DNA of 64,000 nucleotides, taken from contig NZ_JAGGMR010000001.1 of assembly GCF_017875645.1 (NCBI RefSeq), forward strand, positions 1,860,001 through 1,924,000. The letters run 5' to 3'. This document shows positions 16,399 through 24,838 of this stretch, piece after piece; within the stretch, counting starts at the first letter, position 1, and each line of letters opens with the position of its first letter. Origin of the DNA: Nocardia goodfellowii. Lineage in GTDB: Bacteria; Actinomycetota; Actinomycetes; Mycobacteriales; Mycobacteriaceae. The notes under the pieces are model-generated. The model was given only the letters and a program-made list of their open reading frames with translations, was not told the origin of the DNA and did not search any database. Both the position numbers and the translations under genes were made by a program.

Positions 16399-16412
16399 CG
16401 GACAATTGTCCG
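16399..16412. promoter_or_regulatory. CGGACAATTGTCCG palindrome before DUF2516
   Basis: A perfect 14-bp palindrome 67 bases before the GTG of the DUF2516 gene, between it and the hbhA terminator. Possibly an operator for a symmetric dimeric regulator; no known consensus is recognised. Confidence 0.4.
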
Positions 16413-16472
16413 CCCGGAAGCGGTTCGGCGGAGCGTTCCGGTGATGTCGCGCTGGTGAATTCCCTTGCACAG

Positions 16473-16510
16473 CACAGCGACCCCGCACCGATGGGTGCGG
16501 GGTCGCTGTG
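16473..16510 (-). terminator. hbhA terminator
   Basis: CACAGCGACCCCGCACC (16473-16489) and its exact complement (16494-16510) form a 17-bp stem with a four-base loop GATG, ten bases after the hbhA stop. A strong intrinsic terminator without a U-tract. Confidence 0.85.
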
Positions 16511-16520
16511 GCGAAAAGGT

Positions 16521-17201
16521 TTACGCCTTCTTAGGGGCGGCCTTCTTGGCGGGAGCCTTCTTCGCGGCCGGCGCCTTCTTCGGGGCGGGGGCCTTGACCG
16601 GCTCCGGGGCCGGCGTGGTCTCGGTGGTGACCTGCACGACCTCGGCCTCGACGACCGGGGCGTCGACCGGGGCGTCGACGACGGCCGCGTCCACGACGGG
16701 GGCGTCCTCGACCTTGGCGGGACGGCCCAGCAGGCCGTTCACCCGATCCAGCGCCTCCTCGGCGCGCACGGTCGCGTCCTTGTACAGCGCCTCGACGCGC
16801 TCGATCTGGTCCTCGACCAAGTGGTTGGCGCGCAGCCGCTCCACGGTCTCCTCGCCGCGCACGGCCAGGTCGGCGTAGAGGTCGAGCACCTTGGCGCGGT
16901 ACTCGTCGGCCAGCTTCTTCAGCTCTTCGGCGGTGAACTTCTCGCGCAGCTCGGCCAGATCCTCCGGCAGTTCGGAGGGCAGCCCGGCCAGGCGCTCGCG
17001 CAGCGTCTCGAACTGAGCCTGTACGTCGGCGGGCACGTGGGCGAAGCGCTCGCGGGCCTCGTCGACCCGGCCGGACACGTCGGTGCCGACGGCGCGCTCA
17101 CGCACCTGGGTCACCACATCGGTGACGACGGTGTAGACGGCGTCGCCCGCGCCCACGGCGGCGAGCAGCGGCTTGGTCACGGTGACATTCTTTTCGGTCA
17201 T
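16521..17201 (-). CDS. hbhA: heparin-binding hemagglutinin homologue
   Basis: 226 residues from ATG at 17201 (CCAGGAG before it; the frame is open upstream but unrelated). Layout as in mycobacterial HbhA: a short hydrophobic start (TKPLLAAVGAGDAVYTVV), a long alpha-helical coiled-coil region (about 30-165, rich in EE/RER), an acidic/Val-Pro linker, and a Lys-Ala-Pro tail (KKAPAAKKAPAKKAAPKKA). In M. tuberculosis the tail binds heparan sulfate, and the protein is a surface adhesin also linked to lipid inclusions. Here the adhesin role is by homology only. Its start overlaps the XRE stop by four bases (ATGA), so the regulator and hbhA are coupled. Confidence 0.9.
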   Translation of the reverse strand: MTEKNVTVTKPLLAAVGAGDAVYTVVTDVVTQVRERAVGTDVSGRVDEARERFAHVPADVQAQFETLRERLAGLPSELPEDLAELREKFTAEELKKLADEYRAKVLDLYADLAVRGEETVERLRANHLVEDQIERVEALYKDATVRAEEALDRVNGLLGRPAKVEDAPVVDAAVVDAPVDAPVVEAEVVQVTTETTPAPEPVKAPAPKKAPAAKKAPAKKAAPKKA

Positions 17202-17695
17202 AATTCTTCGTTCTCCTGGCGTGGCGGAGTTTCGTTTGTCGTACGCGGAACGGCGCTGTCCCATGCATTCCCCCCTGGCTCGTCTCCTCCGTTTTCCCGG
17301 CGAAACGATTCATAGATATCCAGCAGGACCTGCTTCTGCCGCTCGGAAATCGAGGTGTCGGCAAGCAGGGCATCCCGGACCGGACTGTGCGGCCGTTGTT
17401 CCAGATAGCCAGCCCGTACGTACAACACCTCCGAGGACACCCGCAGTGCCTTGGCGATCTGCGCGAGTACTTCGGCGGACGGATTACGCAATCCGCGCTC
17501 GATCTGACTCAGGTACGGATTGCTCACTCCCGCCAGCGCGGCGAGCTGACGCAGCGAGACCTGCGCGGCTTCGCGCTGCGATCTGATGAAACCGCCGATG
17601 TCGTGCGCTGCACGTCCCACTTTGTCGCCGACACCTTCGGATTGCTCGTCCGGTCTGTCGGTGTACTCGGCGGAAACCTCGGGCTGGTCTGCCAT
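17198..17695 (-). CDS. XRE-family regulator coupled to hbhA
   Basis: 165 residues from ATG at 17695 (GGAAGG upstream; GTG at 17698 is in frame but worse placed). One helix-turn-helix at about residues 35-90: IRSQREAAQVSLRQLAALAG, VSNPYLSQIERGLRNPSAEVLAQIAKAL. The C-terminal part, VRDALLADTSISERQKQVLLDIYESF, is typical of the Rv0474-like group. The final codons overlap hbhA. The nested inverted repeats just upstream (17737-17769) are its probable operator, implying autoregulation of the XRE-hbhA pair. Confidence 0.9.
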   Translation of the reverse strand: MADQPEVSAEYTDRPDEQSEGVGDKVGRAAHDIGGFIRSQREAAQVSLRQLAALAGVSNPYLSQIERGLRNPSAEVLAQIAKALRVSSEVLYVRAGYLEQRPHSPVRDALLADTSISERQKQVLLDIYESFRRENGGDEPGGNAWDSAVPRTTNETPPRQENEEL

Positions 17696-17736
17696 CACTC
17701 ACCTTCCGGCGGTTGTACGGGTCCAATTCTAGGGCA

Positions 17737-17769
17737 GGGTGCTAACTCTTGCAAGCACCCTGTTAGCAC
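17737..17769. promoter_or_regulatory. nested inverted repeats before XRE-hbhA
   Basis: Outer pair GTGCTAAC (17739-17746) and GTTAGCAC (17762-17769). Inner pair GGGTGCT (17737-17743) and AGCACCC (17754-17760). Between them is CTTGCAAG. The element is 42-74 bases before the XRE start. TGCAAGCAC also occurs in the palindrome at 15952-15965. The orientation is not that of CIRCE. Confidence 0.6.
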
Positions 17770-17842
17770 TATTCGGGCAAATGCCGAGCGGCACTCGATC
17801 CGTAGTGCTCGTAATGGTTTTCGCCGGGCGATCCACTGCTCG

Positions 17843-19162
17843 TCAGCTGTGGAACAGCAACTGCGAAATCGTGTAGATAGCGAGCCCGGCGAGCGCGCCG
17901 ACCACCGTGCCGTTGATCCGAATGAATTGCAGATCACGCCCGACCTGCAATTCGATCTTCTTGCTCGCCTCCTCGGCATCCCACTTGGCCACGGTATCGG
18001 TGACCAGGGTGGTGATCTCGGCGGCGTAGTTCTGCACCAGATAGCGCACGCCGCGATCGAGCCAGCCGTCCACATTCGCGCGCATGGCGTCGTCATCGCG
18101 CAACCGCTCACCGAGCTGCTGCACGTTCTCGGCCACCTTACGGCGCAGCGTACTGCTCGGATCGTCGGCCGACTCCAGGATCAACCGTTTGGCGGCGCGC
18201 CACGTGGCCTCGGCCATGCCGGTGATCTCCTCGCGGCCCATCACCTGCGCCTTGATCCGCTCCGCCTTCTTGATCATGGCGTCGTCGTGCTGCAGGTCGA
18301 AGGCGAATTCCTCCAGGAAACGATTCGCCGCCAGCCGCACCTCGTGCTCCGGATCCGAGCGCACCTTCCAGGTGAATTCCACCAACTCGCGGTAGATCTT
18401 CTCAGCCAGCAGGACATTGGCGAATTTCGGCGCCCAGGAGGGCGCGTCGCGCATGACGATCCGGTCGATGGTCTCCTGGCTGCCCAGCGCCCATTGGTGC
18501 GCGCGTTCGGCCAGCATGTCCAGCAGCGCGAGCTGGCGATTGTCGGCCAGCAGCTCGGCCAGCACCCGGCCGATCGGCGGACCCCACAGCGGTTCGGCGA
18601 TCCGCTTGACGATGGTGTTGTCGATGATCTGCTGCACGTCCTCGTCCCGCAGCGCGCCGACGACGGCACGCAGGATCGTCGAACTCTCCTCCGCCACCCG
18701 GGCCGCGTGCCCCGGATCCGCCATCCAGCGACCAATCCGCAGCGAGACCTCCGCCGATTGCACCTTCGCCGAAACCACTTCGGGAGCAAGGAAATTGGTG
18801 CCGACGAAACTGCCCAGACTGGCGCCGAGCTGGTCTTTCTTCTTCCGGATGATCGCGGTGTGCGGGATCGGCAGACCCAGCGGATGCCGGAACAGCGCGG
18901 TGACCGCGAACCAGTCGGCCAGCGCGCCGACCATGCCCGCCTCGGACGCGGCCCGCACGTAACCGACCCAGTCACCGCCGGAGCCGCGTGATTCCAGCCA
19001 GCGACAGAACAGATAGATCAGTGTGGCGAAGGCCAGCAGCCCGGTCGCGAACGCCTTCATCCGGAACAGGTCGCGCCGCTTGCTCTCCTCGTCGACGAAG
19101 AAACCATTGGGCACAGACGGGACGGACGGGGCGGGCGCTAGCGTCGTTGGCGCGTTCTCCAT
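17843..19162 (-). CDS. DUF445 family membrane protein
   Basis: 439 residues from ATG at 19162 (ATG at 19171 is an alternative; neither has a strong ribosome site). One membrane segment near residues 40-60 (FATGLLAFATLIYLFCRWLES) and one at the extreme C-terminus (GTVVGALAGLAIYTISQLLF). A long helical middle contains the DUF445 marks GALADWFAVTALFRHPLGLPIPHTAII and VVGALRDEDVQQIIDNTI. The function of the family is unknown. The homologous mycobacterial gene also sits between a TetR gene and the XRE-hbhA pair. It is divergent from the TetR gene. Confidence 0.88.
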   Translation of the reverse strand: MENAPTTLAPAPSVPSVPNGFFVDEESKRRDLFRMKAFATGLLAFATLIYLFCRWLESRGSGGDWVGYVRAASEAGMVGALADWFAVTALFRHPLGLPIPHTAIIRKKKDQLGASLGSFVGTNFLAPEVVSAKVQSAEVSLRIGRWMADPGHAARVAEESSTILRAVVGALRDEDVQQIIDNTIVKRIAEPLWGPPIGRVLAELLADNRQLALLDMLAERAHQWALGSQETIDRIVMRDAPSWAPKFANVLLAEKIYRELVEFTWKVRSDPEHEVRLAANRFLEEFAFDLQHDDAMIKKAERIKAQVMGREEITGMAEATWRAAKRLILESADDPSSTLRRKVAENVQQLGERLRDDDAMRANVDGWLDRGVRYLVQNYAAEITTLVTDTVAKWDAEEASKKIELQVGRDLQFIRINGTVVGALAGLAIYTISQLLFHS

Positions 19163-19382
19163 GCCGTCCATTCTGCTGTGTCGTAGTGACCGCGCCCCGC
19201 CGCGCACGGCCGAAATGTGTGGGATGCCCCGCATCCAGGACCCAAAAGTGACGCACGGCGGTAGCCGGGACCTAAGCTGGGGGCAAACCCGGAACCATCG
19301 ACCGAGGGAGCGAACGCTGTCCACCGATGACCTTGTCGACGTCGACGCGCGTGGCGAGCGTCCGGCGGCGCGCGGCGGCGGG

Positions 19383-20084
19383 GTGTCGACCCACCCCGGA
19401 GGCGCCGCTGCTCAGCCCGCTCCCGCGGACGGCCGCAAACGCCGCTGGCGCCAGCACAAGATCGACCGCCGCGAGGAACTCGTCGACGGCACCCTGGCCG
19501 CCATCCGCAAGCGCGGCAGCAATGCCGGCATGGACGAGATCGCCGCCGAGATCGGCGTCTCCAAAACCGTCCTCTATCGATATTTCTCCGACAAGAACGA
19601 CCTGGTGCACGCGACCATGCAGCGGTTCATCGAGACCACGCTGATGCCGCGGGTGTACGGCGCGATCAACCTCGATGCCGCGGAATACGATCTGGTCCGC
19701 TCGGCGCTGGCCGAGTACGTCGGCACCGTCGACGAGGATCCCGAGGTCTACCGGTTCATCATGGGCAACGGCTCGGGTGACCAATCCTCGCTGGCGGAGT
19801 TCGAGAAGCTGTTCGCCGAGGTGGTGTCCACGGTCATCATCGATCGCGGCCGGGCGCACGGCGCCGAGACCGAGGGCGCGCTGCTGTGGTCGTATGTGCT
19901 GGTCGGCGGTATCCAGCTGGCCACGCACTGGTGGACCACGGACAAGACGATGTCCCGCGATCAGGTCATCGATTACCTGACGATGATGGCGTGGAGCGCG
20001 ATCGAGGGCATGATGCGCGCCGGCGGTTCGCCCGCCAAGTTCGCCCAGATGCCGCACGTGCTGCCGGAGCGCGAAGAGGACTGA
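19383..20084 (+). CDS. TetR family regulator (start uncertain)
   Basis: About 233 residues if GTG at 19383 is the start. The DNA-binding domain is RREELVDGTLAAIRKRGSNAGMDEIAAEIGVSKTVLYRYFSDKNDL. The C-terminal ligand domain includes AALLWSYVLVGGIQLATHWW-like hydrophobic helices (ALLWSYVLVGGIQLATHWW). The only good ribosome-binding site nearby, GAGGGAG at 19304-19310, is spaced six bases from an in-frame CTG at 19317, which would add 22 residues; there is no ATG in frame in between. The gene is divergent from DUF445, a probable target. The ligand is unknown. Confidence 0.85.
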   Translation: MSTHPGGAAAQPAPADGRKRRWRQHKIDRREELVDGTLAAIRKRGSNAGMDEIAAEIGVSKTVLYRYFSDKNDLVHATMQRFIETTLMPRVYGAINLDAAEYDLVRSALAEYVGTVDEDPEVYRFIMGNGSGDQSSLAEFEKLFAEVVSTVIIDRGRAHGAETEGALLWSYVLVGGIQLATHWWTTDKTMSRDQVIDYLTMMAWSAIEGMMRAGGSPAKFAQMPHVLPEREED

Positions 20085-20219
20085 TCGAGGGTCGCGGCCC
20101 GCGCTGAGCGGCCGAGTGTGCCGGGCGACTCGCCCGCCTTGCGCGGTTGGTTAGTCTGAGACGGATGCGGTGCGCCAGGGGGCACCGTTTGCGCGGTCGG
20201 CACCAATGGAGGTACCTCG

Positions 20220-21671
20220 ATGGCGAAGCAAGTCCCGACTTCCCGGCTTGCTCGTGGCACCAAACTGGGTGCCGTCGCTGCCAGTTCGGTGCTGCGTACC
20301 CAGCGCACCCGGCTGTCCATGCGGGGAAGATCCGAGGCCGTGCGCGCGAAGATGGCCGAGGAGTCGATGATCCGCACCACCGAGCAGGTGGTCATGGTGC
20401 TGGGCACCATGAAGGGCGTCGCCATGAAGTTGGGCCAGATGCTCTCGGTGCTCGATATGGATTTGGTTCCCGAGGCGCACCGGGAGCGGTTCCAGAAGCG
20501 GCTGGCCGTGCTGCGCGACTCGGCGCCGAACGTCTCGTTCGAGGCGATGAAGCAGGTCATCGAGGAGGACTTCGGCCGCGCGCTGGAAGAGGTGTTCGCC
20601 GAGTTCGACTCCGAAGCGGTCGCGGCCGCCTCGATCGGGCAGGTGTACCGGGCGCGGCTGCACGACGGCCGCGAGGTGGCGGTCAAGGTGCAGTACCCGG
20701 GCATCGACGCCGCCGTGCGCGCGGATCTCAAGAACCTCAACATGTTTCGCAAGGTGTTGCAGTCGGCGTTGCCCTGGGTGACGCCCGCGGTGCTCGACGA
20801 ACTGCGGTTGAACATGGAGGGCGAACTCGACTATCACGCCGAGGCCGCCACCCAGCTGCAGATCGCCGAGCTCTACGCCGGGCACCCGTTCATCGTGGTG
20901 CCGCGATCGATGCCGGAACTGAGCTCGACCCGCGTGCTGGTCAGTGAATACCTGCCGGGCAAGGGCTTCGAGGAGATCCGGCAGCTGCCCGACGCGGACC
21001 GGGACCGGGTGGGCGAGATCATCTACCGGTTCTATGTGGGTTCGCTGTTCACCTTCAACGAGTTCTGCGGCGACCCGCATCCCGGCAATGTGATGCTCGC
21101 CGACGACGGCCGCGTCGGCTTCCTGGATTTCGGGCTGTTCAACCGGATGGACCCCGAGTATGTGAAGTTCGAGGCGATCTGCCTGCGCGCGGCCGCCGAG
21201 GACCGCGCGGAAGACTTGCAGCGGTTGATGATCGAACGCGGCGTGATCGGCTCCCCGGAGGAGGTCGGGCCGGAGGAATGCCTGGAATACGTGCTGGCCG
21301 CCTCGGAATGGTGTCTGGTCGACGAGGAACTCACCATCACCCCCGACTTGGCCAGCGGCGCGTTCCTGCTCGCCGTCGACCCGCGCGCCAGCGAATTCGC
21401 CGGGATGAAACAGCAGAATCTGCCGCCGGAGCACCTGTTCTCCCGGCGCGCGGACTTTCTCACCTTCGGCATGCTCGGCCAGCTCAACTGCACCGCGAAC
21501 TGGCATCGCATCGCCCGCGAGTGGCTCTACGACGAGCCGGCCGTCACCGAGCTCGGCAAAGTGCACGCCGAATGGTTGGCCGAGCATCCACCGGTAACCC
21601 CGAAGAAGACGCGCGCGAAGAAAGCCGCGCCGAAGAAGACCACCACACGCGCCCGTCGCGGCCCAGCCTGA
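20220..21671 (+). CDS. ABC1/AarF (UbiB-like) atypical kinase
   Basis: 483 residues from ATG after ATGGAGG. Family marks: the KxGQ motif (GVAMKLGQM, Lys70), AAASIGQVYRARL, VAVKVQYPGI, the catalytic GDPHPGN (Asp285) and LDFGLFNRM. UbiB/ADCK proteins are ATPases that help make or move isoprenoid quinones and related lipids; in actinobacteria the pathway is unproven. The last 25 residues are Lys/Ala/Thr-rich (TPKKTRAKKAAPKKTT), resembling the HbhA tail and suggesting contact with acidic surfaces. The gene is followed 16 bases later by an enoyl-reductase-like gene, so an operon is likely. Confidence 0.9.
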   Translation: MAKQVPTSRLARGTKLGAVAASSVLRTQRTRLSMRGRSEAVRAKMAEESMIRTTEQVVMVLGTMKGVAMKLGQMLSVLDMDLVPEAHRERFQKRLAVLRDSAPNVSFEAMKQVIEEDFGRALEEVFAEFDSEAVAAASIGQVYRARLHDGREVAVKVQYPGIDAAVRADLKNLNMFRKVLQSALPWVTPAVLDELRLNMEGELDYHAEAATQLQIAELYAGHPFIVVPRSMPELSSTRVLVSEYLPGKGFEEIRQLPDADRDRVGEIIYRFYVGSLFTFNEFCGDPHPGNVMLADDGRVGFLDFGLFNRMDPEYVKFEAICLRAAAEDRAEDLQRLMIERGVIGSPEEVGPEECLEYVLAASEWCLVDEELTITPDLASGAFLLAVDPRASEFAGMKQQNLPPEHLFSRRADFLTFGMLGQLNCTANWHRIAREWLYDEPAVTELGKVHAEWLAEHPPVTPKKTRAKKAAPKKTTTRARRGPA

Positions 21672-21687
21672 ACGAGAGAGTGTTGCC

Positions 21688-22938
21688 ATGGCAGAGAACC
21701 GGGAATTCGATCTGATCCTTTTCGGCGCGACGGGTTTCGTCGGGAAGCTGACCGCGGAATACCTGCGCGACGCGGCTCCCGTGGAGGTCCGCATCGGACT
21801 TGCCGGACGGTCGCTGGACAAGTTGACCAAGGTTCGCGCCGACCTGGGCGCGGCGGCGGCCAACTGGGGTTTGGTCGTGGCCGATTCCGGCGATCAGGAC
21901 GCGCTCGACGCGATGGCCGCGCGCACCAAGGTCGTGGTCACCACGGTGGGTCCGTACCTGCGCTACGGCATGCCGCTGGTCGCGGCCTGCGCCAAGGCCG
22001 GCACGCACTACGCCGACCTCACCGGTGAGCCGCTGTTCATCCGCGACGCGATCGACGCCCAGCACGACGCGGCGGTCGCGAGCGGCGCGAAGATCGTGAA
22101 TTCCTGTGGCTTCGACTCGATTCCGTCGGATCTGAGCGTCTACCAGCTGTATCGGGCCACGGTCGCGGACAACACCGGCGAGCTGACCGACACCACGCTG
22201 ATCGCGTCCATGAAGGGCGGCTTCAGCGGCGGCACCATCGATTCCGGGCGCGCCATGATGGAAGCCATCGCGCAGGATTCCGCCAAAGCCTCGGTCATGA
22301 TGCACCCGTATTCGCTGAGCCCGGACAAGTCGATGGACCCGGACGTGGGCCGCCAGTCCGACCAGGCGCTGGAGCGCGCGAGCAACATCGACCCCAGTCT
22401 GGACGGGTGGGTGTCCACCTTCATCATGGCGGCGCACAACACCAAGATCGTGCGGCGCACCAATGGCTTGCTGGGCTGGCCGTACGGCAAGAACTTCCGC
22501 TACCGCGAGGTGATGAACGCCGGGAAATCGGCGGCCGCGCCGCTGGTCGCCGCGGGTGTGGCGGGTGCCCTCGTCGCCACCATGGCGGTCGGCTCGGTGC
22601 TGTCGCGGGCCGAGGCGGGACGCAAACTGCTGGACCGGGTGTTGCCGAAGCCGGGCACCGGGCCGAGTGAAAAGGCCCGCGACAGTGGGTGGTTCACCAT
22701 GAAGACCTATGCGAGCACCACCTCCGGCGCGAAGTACGTGGCCACCTTCGCCGGAAAGGGCGACCCGGGCTACAAGGCCACCGCGGTGCTGCTCGGCGAA
22801 TCCGGATTGTGCTTGGCGCTCGATACCGGCACGCAGCCGGAGCTGGCGGGCGTCCTCACCCCGGCCGCGGCGATGGGCGACGCGCTCACCGAGCGGTTGC
22901 GGGCCGCCGGAATGACCATCGAAGTCCAGCGGACCTGA
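21688..22938 (+). CDS. saccharopine-dehydrogenase-fold protein, trans-acting enoyl reductase type
   Basis: 416 residues. An N-terminal Rossmann motif (DLILFGATGFVGKLTAEYL) is followed by TVGPYLRYGMPLVAACAKAGTHYADLTGE and NSCGFDSIPSDLSVY, strongly like the mycobacterial Rv2449c/Rv2953 group. Rv2953 is a trans-acting enoyl reductase for phthiocerol and phenolphthiocerol synthesis. No polyketide synthase lies here, so the substrate is open. A central hydrophobic segment (APLVAAGVAGALVATMAVGSVL) may attach it to the membrane. It is probably cotranscribed with the AarF kinase, hinting at a membrane-lipid or quinone substrate. Confidence 0.85.
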   Translation: MAENREFDLILFGATGFVGKLTAEYLRDAAPVEVRIGLAGRSLDKLTKVRADLGAAAANWGLVVADSGDQDALDAMAARTKVVVTTVGPYLRYGMPLVAACAKAGTHYADLTGEPLFIRDAIDAQHDAAVASGAKIVNSCGFDSIPSDLSVYQLYRATVADNTGELTDTTLIASMKGGFSGGTIDSGRAMMEAIAQDSAKASVMMHPYSLSPDKSMDPDVGRQSDQALERASNIDPSLDGWVSTFIMAAHNTKIVRRTNGLLGWPYGKNFRYREVMNAGKSAAAPLVAAGVAGALVATMAVGSVLSRAEAGRKLLDRVLPKPGTGPSEKARDSGWFTMKTYASTTSGAKYVATFAGKGDPGYKATAVLLGESGLCLALDTGTQPELAGVLTPAAAMGDALTERLRAAGMTIEVQRT

Positions 22939-23034
22939 GCGCTTTTCGTGACGGCGGCGCGCGGAATCGGTGCCGCCGGGCGAATCCGCCCTGTGCTCGC
23001 CGCTCTCGGAACTCCCCAACGACGAGGAGCCCCA

Positions 23035-23667
23035 ATGAATTTGGCCCGTCGCGCCATGAATCATCCTGGTCTGGCCGCTGTCTACGAGCGTGCCTGGCGG
23101 CCCGCGGCGTTCTATGCCGCCAGCGGGCGCACGATGGAAACCGATCGGCGGGACGCCGTCCGGCAGTTGCGGCTCGGCGGATCGAAACTCGTGCTCGATA
23201 TCGCCTGCGGGCCAGGAAATTTCACCCACTACCTGAGTAACACGTTGTCCGACAACGGTTTCGCGGTAGGCCTGGACTATTCCGAGGCCATGCTGGCTCG
23301 TGCTGTCGTCGACAACACGGGTCCACGGGTCGGTTATCTGCGCGCCGATGCCGCCCGCTTGCCGTTCGCGGACGGCACGTTCGACGCGGTGTGCTGCTTC
23401 GGTGCCCTCTACCTGATCCCGGACCCGATCACCGCCACCCGCGAGATGGCACGGGTGCTCAAGCCCGGCGGCCGAATCGCGATCAGCACTAGCTACCGCG
23501 ACGACTCGCCGTTCGGGCAGGTCAGCAAGGTCGTCGGCGGCTGGAGCGGGTTGCGCGTCTTCGCCGCGGACACCTTCCCCGACCTGTTCGCCGAACTGGG
23601 ACTCGTCGACATCGAGCAGCAGGTGCATCGCCTGCTGCAGTACGTCAGCGCGACCCGACCGGCCTAG
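23035..23667 (+). CDS. class I SAM-dependent methyltransferase
   Basis: 210 residues from ATG with GAGGAG before it. Motif I is [15 protein letters not shown], followed by [29 protein letters not shown] and [12 protein letters not shown]. The Rossmann methyltransferase core of the UbiE/type 11 group is complete. It is the third gene on this strand after AarF and the enoyl-reductase-like gene, which would fit lipid or quinone methylation, but no substrate can be read. Its stop and that of the convergent dehydrogenase share the tetranucleotide CTAG. Confidence 0.85.
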   Translation: MNLARRAMNHPGLAAVYERAWRPAAFYAASGRTMETDRRDAVRQLRLGGSKLVLDIACGPGNFTHYLSNTLSDNGFAVGLDYSEAMLARAVVDNTGPRVGYLRADAARLPFADGTFDAVCCFGALYLIPDPITATREMARVLKPGGRIAISTSYRDDSPFGQVSKVVGGWSGLRVFAADTFPDLFAELGLVDIEQQVHRLLQYVSATRPA

Positions 23668-24716
23668 ATGGTGGCCGCGTCGATGACGAAGCGGTAGCGC
23701 ACGTCACTGGCGACGACCCGGTCGTAGGCATTGTCGATCTCGTCGGCGGAGATGACCTCGATCTCCGCGCCGATCCCGTGCTCGGCGCAGAAGTTCAGCA
23801 TCTCCTGGGTCTGCGCGATGCCGCCGATCATCGAGCCCGCCAGCGACCGCCGGTAGCCCGCGATGGTGAAAGGCTTCACCGCCAGCGGCTTTTCGGGCAG
23901 GCCGAGGATCACCAGCGTGCCGTTGAGGTTCAGCAGCCGCATGTAGCTGTCGATCGGCAGATCCGCGGACACCGTATTGAGGATCAGGTCGAAGCGGTTG
24001 CGCAGCTCCTTGAAGGTCTGCTTGTCGCTGGTCGCGTAGTAGTGGTGCGCGCCGAAGCGCTTGCCGTCCTCCTGCTTGCTCAGCGAGTGGCTGAGCACGG
24101 TGACCTCCGCGCCCATGGCGGCGGCGATCTTCACGCCCACATGTCCGAGCCCGCCCATGCCGATGATGGCCACCTTCTTGCCGGGGCCCGCGTTCCAGTG
24201 CCGCAGCGGCGAGAACAGCGTGACGCCGGCGCACAGCAGTGGCGCGGCGACGTCCAGACCGATGCCCTCCGGGATCTGCACCACGAAGTTCTCGGTCACC
24301 ACCACCTGCGTCGAATAGCCGCCCATGGTGTAGCCCTCCGGCTGCACCGACGGATCGACCTCGGTGTTGTAGGTCATGGTGGCGCCGTTGGCGCAGTATT
24401 GCTCCTCGTCGGCCAGACACGGGCCGCAGCGGCCGCAGGAGTTCACCATGCAGCCGACGCCGACCCGGTCGCCCACCTTGTGCTTGGACACCGCGCTGCC
24501 GACGGCCGCGACCAGGCCCGCGATCTCGTGGCCCGGCACGCACGGATACTTGGTGCCGCCCCACTCGTCGCGTGCGGTGTGAATATCCGAATGGCAGATA
24601 CCCGCGAACTTGACGTCGATCAGTACGTCGTGCGGGCCTAGCTCCCGTCGCTGAATGGTGACCTTCTCGAAGGCGCCGTCCGGCGCGGGGATGGCATAGG
24701 CTGCGGCGCTCGTCAT
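23664..24716 (-). CDS. zinc-dependent alcohol dehydrogenase (cinnamyl-alcohol/AdhC type)
   Basis: 350 residues from ATG at 24716. Catalytic zinc ligands are in GICHSDIH and GHEIAG. The structural zinc cluster is [15 protein letters not shown], and the nucleotide-binding motif is [38 protein letters not shown] at the start and [10 protein letters not shown] place it in the NAD(P)-dependent cinnamyl-alcohol dehydrogenase group, related to mycobacterial AdhC, which reduces aldehydes with NADPH. It stands alone on the minus strand. Upstream in-frame codons are ignored because the family begins at MTSAAAYA. Confidence 0.92.
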   Translation of the reverse strand: MTSAAAYAIPAPDGAFEKVTIQRRELGPHDVLIDVKFAGICHSDIHTARDEWGGTKYPCVPGHEIAGLVAAVGSAVSKHKVGDRVGVGCMVNSCGRCGPCLADEEQYCANGATMTYNTEVDPSVQPEGYTMGGYSTQVVVTENFVVQIPEGIGLDVAAPLLCAGVTLFSPLRHWNAGPGKKVAIIGMGGLGHVGVKIAAAMGAEVTVLSHSLSKQEDGKRFGAHHYYATSDKQTFKELRNRFDLILNTVSADLPIDSYMRLLNLNGTLVILGLPEKPLAVKPFTIAGYRRSLAGSMIGGIAQTQEMLNFCAEHGIGAEIEVISADEIDNAYDRVVASDVRYRFVIDAATI

Positions 24717-24838
24717 GAATACATGCCTACCGCCGCATGCCGCGGTTTGCCAAGCGCTCCCGGTGGGGATTGCCATTCGGTAGTGGTGTTTGTTCCGCCA
24801 CAATGGGAAACGGTGTGTCCTCCGGAGGCAGGAGCGCG

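Noticed and set aside
17737..17769. CIRCE heat-shock element
   Set aside because: Contains TTAGCAC-like halves but in the reverse arrangement and with wrong spacing; no heat-shock gene nearby.
21544..23628. 694-residue minus-strand frame
   Set aside because: Lies opposite three well-supported genes and has shadow composition.
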